Source of the DNA: Bombus terrestris
Taxonomy: Eukaryota > Arthropoda > Insecta > Hymenoptera > Apidae
Assembly (NCBI RefSeq): GCF_910591885.1
Contig: NW_025963552.1
Coordinates: 992,001-1,056,000, forward strand
Length of the DNA: 64,000 nucleotides
Direction: 5' to 3'
Shown here: piece after piece, positions 47,399 through 60,830 of the stretch
Layout: each line of letters begins with the position of its first letter
Numbering within the stretch: the first letter of the stretch is position 1
Notes under the pieces: generated by a model
The model's input: the letters and a program-made list of their open reading frames with translations, nothing else
The model's database searches: none
Told to the model about the DNA's origin: nothing
Translations under genes and position numbers: made by a program

Positions 47399-50300
47399 TT
47401 ATGTGAAACTATTCACAAACTGTAAACATTTGTCAGTAGGCAATATGATAAAGACTTCCGGCTCCTCGGGCTGGTGCGAATGTTTCAATGTCAGTATGTG
47501 CCAAACCGTTGGATTGTGACACACCTTTACGCGTCTCTCGCTCGCTGCGCTCGCTCGAAAACTATAGCGTAACCTAAAACCAATCCATCTTGCGTTCTTT
47601 ATTCGATATGGTGGCGACTTATTTCGAATTTGCGAACGTGTCGGATCGGATGTGAGGTTGGACTAAATTTTTACGAGCGAGCGGAGCGAGCGAGCATCGA
47701 TCACAATATGCAAGGTATACATATACCTTGCAATATGCATATATATCGTGTTAGTACCTAATTTCGTCAGCCACTTCGGACATCACATTGCCCTGTAGTA
47801 TGTGGAAATAGTACTATTTATGTGAAACTATTCACAAACTGTAAACATTTGTCAGCAGGCAATATGATAAAGACATCCGGCTCCTCGGGCTGGTGCGAAT
47901 GTTTCAATGTCAGTATGTGCCAAACCGTTGGATTGTGACACACCTTTACGCGTCTCTCGCTCGCTGCGCTCGCTCGAAAACTATAGCGTAACCTAAAACC
48001 AATCCATCTTGCGTTCTTTATTCGATATGGTGGCGACTTATTTCGAATTTGCGAACGTGTCGGATCGGATGTGAGGTTGGACTAAATTTTTACGAGCGAG
48101 CGGAGCGAGCGAGCATCGATCACAATATGCAAGGTGTACATATACCTTGCAATATGCATATATATCGTGTTAGTACCTAATTTCGTCAGCCACTTCGGAC
48201 ATCACATTGCCCTGTAGTATGTGGAAATAGTACTATTTATGTGAAACTATTCACAAACTGTAAACATTTGTCAGCAGGCAATATGATAAAGACATCCGGC
48301 TCCTCGGGCTGGTGCGAATGTTTCAATGTCAGTATGTGCCAAACCGTTGGATTGTGACACACCTTTACGCGTCTCTCGCTCGCTGCGCTCGCTCGAAAGC
48401 TGTAGCCTAACCTAAACCCAATCCATCTTGCGTTAGTCATTCGATATGAAGGCAACTTATTTCGAATTTGCGAACGTGTCGGATCGTATGTGAGGTTGGA
48501 CTAAATTTTTACGAGCGAGCGGAGCGAGCGAGCAACGATCACAATTTGCAAGGTATACATATACCTTATATTGCCTTGCATATATTTCGTGTTAGTACCT
48601 AATTTTGTCAGCCACTTCGGACATCACATTGGACTGCAGTATGTGGAAATAGTACTATTTATGTGAAACTATTCACAAACTGTAAACATTTGTCAGCAGG
48701 CAATAGGATAAAGACTTCCGGCTCCTCGGGCTGGTGCGAATGTTTCAATGTCCGTATGTGCCAAACCGTTGGATTGTGATACACCTTTACGCGTCTCTCG
48801 CTCGCTGCGCTCGCTCGAAAACTATAGCCTAACCTAAAACCAATCCCTCTTGCGTTAGTCATTCGATATGAAGGCGGCTTATTTCGAATTTGCGAACGTG
48901 TCGGATCGGATGTGAGGTTGGACTAAATTTTTACGAGCGAGCGGAGCGAGCGTGCAACGATCACAATTTGCAAGGTATACATATACCTTATATTGCCTTG
49001 CATATATTTCGTGTTAGTACCTAATTTTGTCAGCCATTTCGGACATCACATTGGACTGCAGTATGTGGAAATAGTACTATTTATGTGAAACTATTCACAT
49101 ACTGTAAACATTTGTCAGTAGGCAATATGATAAAGACTTCCGGCTCCTCGGGCTGGTGCGAATGTTTCAATGTCAGTATGTGCCAAACCGTTGGATTGCG
49201 ACACACCTTTACGCGTCTCTCGCTCGCTGCGCTCGCTCGAAAGCTGTAGCCTAACCTAAACCCAATCCATCTTGCGTTAGTCATTCGATATGAAGGCAAC
49301 TTATTTCGAATTTGCGAACGTGTCGGATCGTATGTGAGGTTGGATTAAATTTTTACGAGCGAGCGGAGCGAGCGAGCAACGATCACAATTTGCAAGGTAT
49401 ACATATACCTTATATCGCCTTGCATATATTTCGTGTTAGTACCTGATTTTGTCAGCCACTTCGGACATCACATTGGACTGTAGTATGTGGAAATAGTACT
49501 ATTTATGTGAAACTATTCACAAACTGTAAACATTTGTCAGCAGGCAATAGGATAAAGACTTCCGGCTCCTCGGGCTGGTGCGAATGTTTCAATGTCCGTA
49601 TGTGCCAAACCGTTGGATTGTGACACACCTTTACGCGTCTCTCGTTCGCTGCGCTCGCTCGAAAACTATAGCGTAACCTAAAACCAATCCATCTTGCGTT
49701 CATTATTCGATATGGTGGCGACTTATTTCGAATTTGCGAACGTGTCGGATCGGATGTGAGGTTGGACTAAATTTTTACGAGCGAGCGGAGCGAGCGAGCA
49801 ACGATCACAATTTGCAAGGTATACATATACCTTGCAATATGCATATATATCGTGTTAGTACCTAATTTCGTCAGCCACTTCGGACATCACATTGCCCTGT
49901 AGTATGTGGAAATAGTACTATTTATGTGAAACTATTCACAAACTGTAAACATTTGTCAGCAGGCAATATGATAAAGACATCCGGCTCCTCGGGCTGGTGC
50001 GAATGTTTCAATGTCAGTATGTGCCAAACCGTTGGATTGCGACACACCTTTACGCGTCTCTCGCTCGCTGCGCTCGCTCGAAAGCTGTAGCCTAACCTAA
50101 ACCCAATCCATCTTGCGTTAGTCATTCGATATGAAGGCAACTTATTTCGAATTTGCGAACGTGTCGGATCGGATGTGAGGTTGGACTAAATTTTTACGAG
50201 CGAGCGGAGCTAGCGAGCAACGATCACAATTTGCAAGGTATACATATACCTTATATTGCCTTGCATATATTTCGTGTTAGTACCTAATTTTGTCAGCCAC

Positions 50301-50762
50301 TTCGGACATCACATTGGACTGCAGTATGTGGAAATAGTACTATTTATGTGAAACTATTCACAAACTGTAAACATTTGTCAGCAGGCAATAGGATAAAGAC
50401 TTCCGGCTCCTCGGGCTGGTGCGAATGTTTCAATGTCCGTATGTGCCAAACCGTTGGGTTGTGATACACCTTTACGCGTCTCTCGCTTGCTGCGCTCGCT
50501 CGAAAACTATAGCCTAACCTAAAACCAATCCATCTTGCGTTCATTATTCGATATGGTGGCGACTTATTTCGAATTTGCGAACGTGTCGGATCGGATGTGA
50601 GGTTGGACTAAATTTTTACGAGCGAGCGGAGCGAGCGAGCAACGATCACAATTTGCAAGGTATACATATACCTTGCAATATGCATATATATCGTGTTAGT
50701 ACCTAATTTCGTCAGCCACTTCGGACATCACATTGCCCTGTAGTATGTGGAAATAGTACTAT
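47399..50762 (+). repeat. 8-mer HOR family, unit 2 (3,364 bp)
   Basis: Starts 47399, 47818, 48237, 48659, 49081, 49503, 49922, 50344. Nearly the same as unit 1. Differences seen: CACATACTG instead of CACAAACTG near 49097, GGAGCTAGCGAG near 50205, and an M2-like right half (TTCATTATTCGATATGG) in the last monomer, where units 0 and 1 have the M4 form. Confidence 0.9.
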
Positions 50763-51604
50763 TTATGTGAAACTATTCACAAACTGTAAACATTTGTCAG
50801 CAGGCAATATGATAAAGACATCCGGCTCCTCGGGCTGGTGCGAATGTTTCAATGTCAGTATGTGCCAAACCGTTGGATTGCGACACACCTTTACGCGTCT
50901 CTCGCTCGCTGCGCTCGCTCGAAAGCTGTAGCCTAACCTAAACCCAATCCATCTTGCGTTAGTCATTCGATATGAAGGCAACTTATTTCGAATTTGCGAA
51001 CGTGTCGGATCGGATGTGAGGTTGGACTAAATTTTTACGAGCGAGCGGAGCTAGCGAGCAACGATCACAATTTGCAAGGTATACATATACCTTATATTGC
51101 CTTGCATATATTTCGTGTTAGTACCTAATTTTGTCAGCCACTTCGGACATCACATTGGACTGCAGTATGTGGAAATAGTACTATTTATGTGAAACTATTC
51201 ACAAACTGTAAACATTTGTCAGCAGGCAATAGGATAAAGACTTCCGGCTCCTCGGGCTGGTGCGAATGTTTCAATGTCCGTATGTGCCAAACCGTTGGGT
51301 TGTGATACACCTTTACGCGTCTCTCGCTTGCTGCGCTCGCTCGAAAACTATAGCCTAACCTAAAACCAATCCCTCTTGCGTTAGTCATTCGATATGAAGG
51401 CGACTTATTTCGAATTTGCGAACGTGTCGGATCGGATGTGAGGTTGGACTAAATTTTTACGAGAGAGCGGAGCGAGCAAGCAACGATCACAATTTGCAAG
51501 GTAAACATATACCTTGCAATATGCATATATATCGTGTTAGTACCTACTTTTTTTCGGCCATTTCGGACATCACATTGCACTGTAGTATGTCGAAATAGTG
51601 CTAT
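50763..51604 (+). repeat. Tandem dimer duplication (841-bp offset)
   Basis: Monomers at 50763 and 51185 duplicate those at 49922 and 50344. Both dimers carry the private GGAGCTAGCGAG (about 50205 and 51046) and TTGGGTTGTGATAC. The second copy keeps the M4 right half (CCCTCTTGCGTTAGTC), so the M2-like right half at 50344 appears to come from recombination or conversion. The end of this block (51455-51570) has a cluster of private mutations. Confidence 0.85.
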
Positions 51605-51879
51605 TTATGTGAAACTATTCACAAACTGTAAACATTTGTCAGTAGGCAATATGATAAAGACTTCCGGCTCCTCGGGCTGGTGCGAATGTTTCAATGTCAG
51701 TATGTGCCAAACCGTTGGATTGTGACACACCTTTACGCGTCTCTCGCTCGCTGCGCTCGCTCGAAAACTATAGCGTAACCTAAAACCAATCCATCTTGCG
51801 TTCTTTATTCGATATGGTGGCGACTTATTTCGAATTTGCGAACGTGTCGGATCGGATGTGAGGTTGGACTAAATTTTTA

Positions 51880-51893
51880 CGAGCGAGCGAGCA
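51880..51893 (+). repeat. 9-bp deletion in the CpG-rich arm 2 (410-bp monomer)
   Basis: The usual GAGCGAGC-GGAGC-GAGCGAGC is shortened to GAGCGAGCGAGC, a loss of 9 bp flanked by GAGC direct repeats. Slippage or misalignment within the tetranucleotide run explains it. Confidence 0.88.
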
Positions 51894-54503
51894 TCGATCA
51901 CAATATGCAAGGTATGCATATACCTTGCAATATGCATATATATCGTGTTAGTACCTAATTTTGTCAGCCACTTCGGACATCACATTGCCCTGTAGTATGT
52001 CGAAATAGTACTATTTATGTGAAACTATTCACAAACTGTAAACATTTGTCAGTAGGCAATATGACAAAGACTTCCGGCTCCTCGGGCTGGTGCGAATGTT
52101 TCAATGTCCGTATGTGCCAAACCGTTGGATTGTGATACACCTTTACGCGTCTCTCGCTCGCTGCGCTCGCTCGAAAACTATAGCCTAACCTAAAACCAAT
52201 CCCTCTTGCGTTAGTCATTCGATATGAAGGCGGCTTATTTCGAATTTGCGAACGTGTCGGATCGGATGTGAGGTTGGACTAAATTTTTACGAGCGAGCGG
52301 AGCGAGCGTGCAACGATCACAATTTGCAAGGTATACATATACCTTGCAATATGCATATATATCGTGTTAGTACCTAATTTTGTCAGCCATTTCGGACATC
52401 ACATTGCACTGTAGTATGTCGAAATAGTACTATTTATGTGAAACTATTCACAAACTGTAAACATTTGTCAGTAGGCAATATGATAAAGACTTCCGGCACC
52501 TCGGGCTGGTGCGAATGTTTCAATGTCAGTATGTGCCAAACCGTTGGATTGTGACACATCTTTACGCGTCTCTCGCTCGCTGCGCTCGCTCGAAAACTAT
52601 AGCGTAACCTAAAACCAATCCATCTTGCGTTCTTTATTCGATATGGTGGCGACTTATTTCGAATTTGCGAACGTGTCGGATCGGATGTGAGGTTGGACTA
52701 AATTTTGACGAGCGAGGGGAGCGAGCGAGCATCGATCACAATATGCAAGGTATACATATACCTTGCAATATGCATATATATCGTGTTAGTACCATATTTC
52801 GTCAGCCACTTCGGACATCACATTGCCCTGTAGTATGTGGAAATAGTACTATTTATGTGAAACTATTCACAAACTGTAAACATTTGTCAGCAGGCAATAT
52901 GATAAAGACATCCGGCTCCTCGGGCTGGTGCGAATGTTTCAATGTCAGTATGTGCCAAACCGTTGGATTGTGACACACCTTTACGCGTCTCTCGCTCGCT
53001 GCGCTCGCTCGAAAGCTGTAGCCTAACCTAAACCCAATCCATCTTGCGTTAGTCATTCGATATGAAGGCAACTTATTTCGAATTTGCGAACGTGTCGGAT
53101 CGTATGTGAGGTTGGACTAAATTTTTACGAGCGAGCGTAGCGAGCGAGCAACGATCACAATTTGCAAGGTATACATATACCTTATATTGCCTTGCATATA
53201 TTTCGTGTTAGTACCTAATTTTGTCAGCCACTTCGGACATCACATTGGACTGTAGTATGTGGAAATAGTACTATTTATGTGAAACTATTCACAAACTGTA
53301 AACATTTGTCAGCAGGCAATAGGATAAAGACTTCCGGCTCCTCGGGCTGGTGCGAATGTTTCAATGTCCGTATGTGCCAAACCGTTGGATTGTGACACAC
53401 CTTTACGCGTCTCTCGTTCGCTGCGCTCGCTCGAAAACTATAGCGTAACCTAAAACCAATCCATCTTGCGTTCATTATTCGATATGGTGGCGACTTATTT
53501 CGAATTTGCGAACGTGTCGGATCGGATGTGAGGTTGGACTAAATTTTTACGAGCGAGCGGAGCGAGCGAGCAACGATCACAATTTGCAAGGTATACATAT
53601 ACCTTGCAATATGCATATATATCGTGTTAGTACCTAATTTTGTCAGCCATTTCGGACATCACATTGCACTGTAGTATGTCGAAATAGTACTATTTATGTG
53701 AAACTATTCACAAACTGTAAACATTTGTCAGTAGGCAATATGACAAAGACTTCCGGCTCCTCGGGCTGGTGCGAATGTTTCAATGTCAGTATGTGCCAAA
53801 CCGTTGGATTGTGACACACCTTTACGCGTCTCTCGCTCGCTGCGCTCGCTCGAAAACTATAGCGTAACCTAAAACCAATCCATCTTGCGTTCTTTATTCG
53901 ATATGGTGGCGACTTATTTCGAATTTGCGAACGTGTCGGATCGGATGTGAGGTTGGACTAAATTTTTACGAGCGAGCGGAGCGAGCGAGCATCGTTCACA
54001 ATATGCAAGGTATACATATACCTTGCAATATGCATATATATCGTGTTAGTACCTAATTTCGTCAGCCACTTCGGACATCACATTGCCCTGTAGTATGTGG
54101 AAATAGTACTATTTATGTGAAACTATTCACAAACTGTAAACATTTGTCAGCAGGCAATATGATAAAGACATCCGGCTCCTCGGGCTGGTGCGAATGTTTC
54201 AATGTCAGTATGTGCCAAACCGTTGGATTGTGACACACCTTTACGCGTCTCTCGCTCGCTGCGCTCGCTCGAAAGCTGTAGCCTAACCTAAACCCAATCC
54301 ATCTTGCGTTAGTCATTCGATATGAAGGCAACTTATTTCGAATTTGCGAACGTGTCGGATCGGATGTGAGGTTGGACTAAATTTTTACGAGCGAGCGGAG
54401 CGAGCGAGCAACGATCACAATTTGCAAGGTATACATATACCTTGCAATATGCATATATATCGTGTTAGTACCATATTTTGTCAGCCATTTCGGACATCAC
54501 ATT

Positions 54504-54514
54504 GCACTGAGTAT
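54504..54514 (+). repeat. 1-bp deletion variant (418-bp monomer)
   Basis: GCACTGAGTATG replaces GCACTGTAGTATG, the only such copy noticed. Confidence 0.88.
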
Positions 54515-57472
54515 GTCGAAATAGTACTATTTATGTGAAACTATTCACAAACTGTAAACATTTGTCAGTAGGCAATATGATAAAGACTTCCGGCTCCTCG
54601 GGCTGGTGCGAATGTTTCAATGTCAGTATGTGCCAAACCGTTGGATTGTGACACACCTTTACGCGTCTCTCGCTCGCTGCGCTCGCTCGAAAGCTGTAGC
54701 CTAACCTAAACCCAATCCATCTTGCGTTAGTCATTCGATATGAAGGCAACTTATTTCGAATTTGCGAACGTGTCGGATCGTATGTGAGGTTGGACTAAAT
54801 TTTTACGAGCGAGCGGAGCGAGCGAGCAACGATCACAATTTGCAAGGTATACATATACCTTATATTGCCTTGCATATATTTCGTGTTAGTACCTAATTTT
54901 GTCAGCCACTTCGGACATCACATTGGACTGTAGTATGTGGAAATAGTACTATTTATGTGAAACTATTCACAAACTGTAAACATTTGTCAGCAGGGAATAG
55001 GATAAAGACTTCCGGCTCCTCGGGCTGGTGCGAATGTTTCAATGTCCGTATGTGCCAAACCGTTGGATTGTGACACACCTTTACGCGTCTCTCGTTCGCT
55101 GCGCTCGCTCGAAAACTATAGCGTAACCTAAAACCAATCCATCTTGCGTTCATTATTCGATATGGTGGCGACTTATTTCGAATTTGCGAACGTGTCGGAT
55201 CGGATGTGAGGTTGGACTAAATTTTTACGAGCGAGCGGAGCGAGCGAGCAACGATCACAATTTGCAAGGTATACATATACCTTGCAATATGCATATATAT
55301 CGTGTTAGTACCTAATTTTGTCAGCCACTTCGGACATCACATTGCACTGTAGTATGTCGAAATAGTACTATTTATGTGAAACTATTCACAAACTGTAAAC
55401 ATTTGTCAGTAGGCAATATGACAAAGACTTCCGGCTCCTCGGGCTGGTGCGAATGTTTCAATGTCAGTATGTGCCAAACCGTTGGATTGTGACACACCTT
55501 TACGCGTCTCTCGCTCGCTGCGCTCGCTCGAAAACTATAGCCTAACCTAAAACCAATCCATCTTGCGTTCTTTATTCGATATGGTGGCGACTTATTTCGA
55601 ATTTGCGAACGTGTCGGATCGGATGTGAGGTTGGACTAAATTTTTACGAGCGAGCGGAGCGAGCGAGCATCGATCACAATATGCAAGGTATAAATATACC
55701 TTGCAATATGCATATATATCGTGTTAGTACCTAATTTCGTCAGCCACTTCGGACATCACATTGCCCTGTAGTATGTGGAAATAGTACTATTTATGTGAAA
55801 CTATTCACAAACTGTAAACATTAGTCAGCAGGCAATATGATAAAGACATCCGGCTCCTCGGGCTGGTGCGAATGTTTCAATGTCAGTATGTGCCAAACCG
55901 TTGGATTGTGACACACCTTTACGCGTCTCTCGCTCGCTGCGCTCGCTCGAAAGCTGTAGCCTAACCTAAACCCAATCCATCTTGCGTTAGTCATTCGATA
56001 TGAAGGCAACTTATTTCGAATTTGCGGACGTGTCGGATCGGATGTGAGGTTGGACTAAATTTTTACGAGCGAGCGGAGCGAGCGAGCAACGATCACAATT
56101 TGCAAGGTATACATATACCTTATATTGCCTTGCATATATTTCGTGTTAGTACCTAATTTTGTCAGCCACTTCGGACATCACATTGGACTGCAGTATGTGG
56201 AAATAGTACTATTTATGTGAAACTATTCACAAACTGTAAACATTTGTCAGTAGGCAATATGATAAAGACTTCCGGCTCCTCGGGCTGGTGCGAATGTTTC
56301 AATGTCAGTATGTGCCAAACCGTTGGATTGTGACACACCTTTACGCGTCTCTCGCTCGCTGCGCTCGCTCGAAAACTATAGCGTAACCTAAAACCAATCC
56401 ATCTTGCGTTCTTTATTCGATATGGTGGCGACTTATTTCGAATTTGCGAACGTGTCGGATCGGATGTGAGGTTGGACTAAATTTTTACGAGCGAGCGGAG
56501 CGAGCGAGCATCGATCACAATATGCAAGGTATACATATACCTTGCAATATGCATATATATCGTGTTAGTACCTAATTTCGTCAGCCACTTCGGACATCAC
56601 ATTGCCCTGTAGTATGTGGAAATAGTACTATTTATGTGAAACTATTCACAAACTGTAAACATTTGTCAGCAGGCAATATGATAAAGACATCCGGCTCCTC
56701 GGGCTGGTGCGAATGTTTCAATGTCAGTATGTGCCAAACCGTTGGATTGTGACACACCTTTACGCGTCTCTCGCTCGCTGCGCTCGCTCGAAAGCTGTAG
56801 CCTAACCTAAACCCAATCCATCTTGCGTTAGTCATTCGATATGAAGGCAACTTATTTCGAATTTGCGAACGTGTCGGATCGTATGTGAGGTTGGATTAAA
56901 TTTTTACGAGCGAGCGGAGCGAGCGAGCAACGATCACAACTTGCAAGGTATACATATACCTTATATTGCCTTGCATATATTTCGTGTTAGTACCTAATTT
57001 TGTCAGCCACTTCGGACATCACATTGGACTGTAGTATGTGGAAATAGTACTATTTATGTGAAACTATTCACAAACTGTAAACATTTGTCAGCAGGCAATA
57101 GGATAAAGACTTCCGGCTCCTCGGGCTGGTGCGAATGTTTCAATGTCCGTATGTGCCAAACCGTTGGATTGTGACACACCTTTACGCGTCTCTCGTTCGC
57201 TGCGCTCGCTCGAAAACTATAGCGTAACCTAAAACCAATCCATCTTGCGTTCATTATTCGATATGGTGGCGACTTATTTCGAATTTGCGAACGTGTCGGA
57301 TCGGATGTGAGGTTGGACTAAATTTTTACGAGCGAGCGGAGCGAGCGAGCAACGATCACAATTTGCAAGGTATACATATACCTTGCAATATGCATATATA
57401 TCGTGTTAGTACCTAATTTTGTCAGCCACTTCGGACATCACATTGCACTGTAGTATGTCGAAATAGTACTAT

Positions 57473-60400
57473 TTATGTGAAACTATTCACAAACTGTAAT
57501 CTTTTGTCAGTAGGCAATATGATAAAGACTTCCGGCTCCTCGGGCTGGTGCGAATGTTTCAATGTCAGTATGTGCCAAACCGTTGGATTGTGACACACCT
57601 TTACGCGTCTCTCGCTCGCTGCGCCCGCTCGAAAACTATAGCGTTACCTAAAACCAATCCATCTTGCGTTCTTTATTCGATATGGTGGCGACTTATTTCG
57701 AATTTGCGAACGTGTCGGATCGGATGTGAGGTTGGACTAAATTTTTACGAGCGAGCGGAGCGAGCGAGCATCGATAACAATATGCAAGGTATACATATAC
57801 CTTGCAATATGCATATATATCGTGTTAGTACCTAATTTCGTCAGCCACTTCGGACATCACATTGCCCTGTAGTATGTGGAAATAGTACTATTTATGTGAA
57901 ACTATTCACAAACTGTAAACATTTGTCAGCAGGCAATATGATAAAGACATCCGGCTCCTCGGGCTGGTGCGAATGTTTCAATGTCAGTATGTGCCAAACC
58001 GTTGGATTGCGACACACCTTTACGCGTCTCTCGCTCGCTGCGCTCGCTCGAAAGCTGTAGCCTAACATAAACCCAATCCATCTTGCGTTAGTCATTCGAT
58101 ATGACGGCAACTTATTTCGAATTTGCGAACGTGTCGGATCGGATGTGAGGTTGGACTAAATTTTTACGAGCGAGCGGAGCGAGCGAGCAACGATCACAAT
58201 TTGCAAGGTATACATATACCTTATATTGCCTTGCATATATTTCGTGTTAGTACATAATTTTGTCAGCCACTTCGGACATCACATTGGACTGCAGTATGTG
58301 GAAATAGTACTATTTATGTGAAACTATTCACAAACTGTAAACATTTGTCAGCAGGCAATAGGATAAAGACTTCCGGCTCCTCGGGCTGGTGCGAATGTTT
58401 CAATGTCCGTATGTGCCAAACCGTTGGATTGTGATACACCTTTACGCGTCTCTCGCTTGCTGCGCTCGCTCGAAAACTATAGCCTAACCTAAAACCAATC
58501 CCTCTTGCGTTAGTCATTCGATATGAAGGCGACTTATTTCGAATTTGCGAACGTGTCGGATCGGATGTGAGGTTGGACTAAATTTTTACGAGCGAGCGGA
58601 GCGAGCGAGCAACGATCACAATTTGCAAGGTATACATATACCTTGCAATATGCATATATATCGTGTTAGTACCTAATTTTGTCAGCCATTTCGGACATCA
58701 CATTGCACTGTAGTATGTAGAAATAGTGCTATTTATGTGAAACTATTCACAAACTATAAACATTTGTCAGTAGGCAATATGATAAAGACTTCCGGCTCCT
58801 CGGGCTGGTGCGAATGTTTCAATGTCAGTATGTGCCAAACCGTTGGATTGTGACACACCTTTACGCGTCTCTCGCTCGCTGCGCTCGCTCGAAAACTATA
58901 GCGTAACCTAAAACCAATCCATCTTGCGTTCTTTATTCGATATGGTGGCGACTTATTTCGAATTTGCGAACGTGTCGGATCGGATGTGAGGTTGGACTAA
59001 ATTTTTACGAGCGAGCGGAGCGAGCGAGCATCGATCACAATATGCAAGGTATACATATACCTTGCAATATGCATATATATCGTGTTAGTACCTAATTTCG
59101 TCAGCCACTTCGGACATCACATTGCCCTGTAGTATGTGGAAATAGTACTATTTATGTGAAACTATTCACAAACTGTAAACATTTGTCAGTAGGCAATATG
59201 ATAAAGACTTCCGGCTCCTCGGGCTGGTGCGAATGTTTCAATGTCAGTATGTGCCAAACCGTTGGATTGTGACACACCTTTACGCGTCTCTCGCTCGCTG
59301 CGCCCGCTCGAAAACTGTAGCGTAACCTAAAACCAATCCATCTTGCGTTCTTTATTCGATATGGTGGCGACTTATTTCGAATTTGCGAACGTGTCGGATC
59401 GGATGTGAGGTTGGACTAAATTTTTACGAGCGAGCGGAGCGAGCGAGCATCGATCACAATATGCAAGGTATACATATACCTTGCAATATGCATATATATC
59501 GTGTTAGTACCTAATTTCGTCAGCCACTTCGGACATCACATTGCCCTGTAGTATGTGGAAATAGTACTATTTATGTGAAACTATTCACAAACTGTAAACA
59601 TTTGTCAGCAGGCAATATGATAAAGACATCCGGCTCCACGGGCTGGTGCGAATGTTTCAATGTCAGTATGTGCCAAACCGTTGGATTGCGACACACCTTT
59701 ACGCGTCTCTCGCTCGCTGCGCTCGCTCGAAAGCTGTAGCCTAACCTAAACCCAATCCATCTTGCGTTAGTCATTCGATATGAAGGCAACTTATTTCGAA
59801 TTTGCGAACGTGTCGGATCGGATGTGAGGTTGGACTAAATTTTTACGAGCGAGCGGAGCAAGCGAGCAACGATCACAATTTGCAAGGTATACATATACCT
59901 TATATTGCCTTGCATATATTTCGTGTTAGTACCTAATTTTGTCAGCCACTTCGGACATCACATTGGACTGCAGTATGTGGAAATAGTACTATTTATGTGA
60001 AACTATTCACAAACTGTAAACATTTGTCAGCAGGCAATAGGATAAAGACTTCCGGCTCCTCGGGCTGGTGCGAATGTTTCAATGTCCGTATGTGCCAAAC
60101 CGTTGGATTGTGATACACCTTTACGCGTCTCTCGCTCGCTGCGCTCGCTCGAAAACTATAGCCTAACCTAAAACCAATCCCTCTTGCGTTAGTCATTCGA
60201 TATGAAGGCGACTTATTTCGAATTTGCGAACGTGTCGGATCGGATGTGAGGTTGGACTAAATTTTTACGAGCGAGCGGAGCGAGCGAGCAACGATCACAA
60301 TTTGCAAGGTATACATATACCTTGCAATATGCATATATATCGTGTTAGTACCTAATTTTGTCAGCCACTTCGGACATCACATTGCACTGTAGTATGTCGA

Positions 60401-60830
60401 AATAGTACTATTTATGTGAAACTATTCACAAACTGTAATCTTTTGTCAGTAGGCAATATGATAAAGACTTCCGGCTCCTCGGGCTGGTGCGAATGTTTCA
60501 ATGTCAGTATGTGCCAAACCGTTGGATTGTGACACACCTTTACGCGTCTCTCGCTCGCTGCGCCCGCTCGAAAACTATAGCGTTACCTAAAACCAATCCA
60601 TCTTGCGTTCTTTATTCGATATGGTGGCGACTTATTTCGAATTTGCGAACGTGTCGGATCGGATGTGAGGTTGGACTAAATTTTTACGAGCGAGCGGAGC
60701 GAGCGAGCAACGATCACAATTTGCAAGGTATACATATACCTTGCAATATGCATATATATCGTGTTAGTACCTAATTTTGTCAGCCACTTCGGACATCACA
60801 TTGCACTGTAGTATGTCGAAATAGTACTAT
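57473..60830 (+). repeat. Right-hand 8-mer HOR, unit 1 (3,358 bp)
   Basis: Starts 57473, 57892, 58314, 58733, 59152, 59571, 59993, 60412. Markers recurring 3,358 bp later: GTAATCTTTTGTC (57496), GCGCCCGCTCG (about 57622), CGTTACCTAAA (57642), CGATAACAATATG, AACATAAACCC (about 58063), AAACTATAAAC (about 58750), CTCCACGGGC (about 59635) and GAGCAAGCGAG (about 59857). A 1,679-bp tetramer sub-period (57892, 59571, 61250, 62929) shows the 8-mer is two diverged tetramers M1-M4-M3-M3. The monomer at 60412 duplicates the one at 57473 or 60831. Confidence 0.9.

Larger units (their letters stand above)
51605..57472 (+). repeat. Less regular stretch between HOR domains
   Basis: Monomers start at 51605, 52015, 52434, 52853, 53275, 53694, 54113, 54531, 54953, 55372, 55791, 56213, 56632, 57054. 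No simple long period is visible, but trimers are (52853-54113, 56632-57892). Markers GAGCGTAGCGAG (about 53137) and ACCATATTT (about 52792 and 54471) tie it to the 32-38 kb domain; monomers at 32270, 32689 and 33111 correspond to 52434, 52853 and 53275 at a constant 20,164-bp offset. Two of the four aberrant-length monomers are here and a third directly precedes it. Confidence 0.8.
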
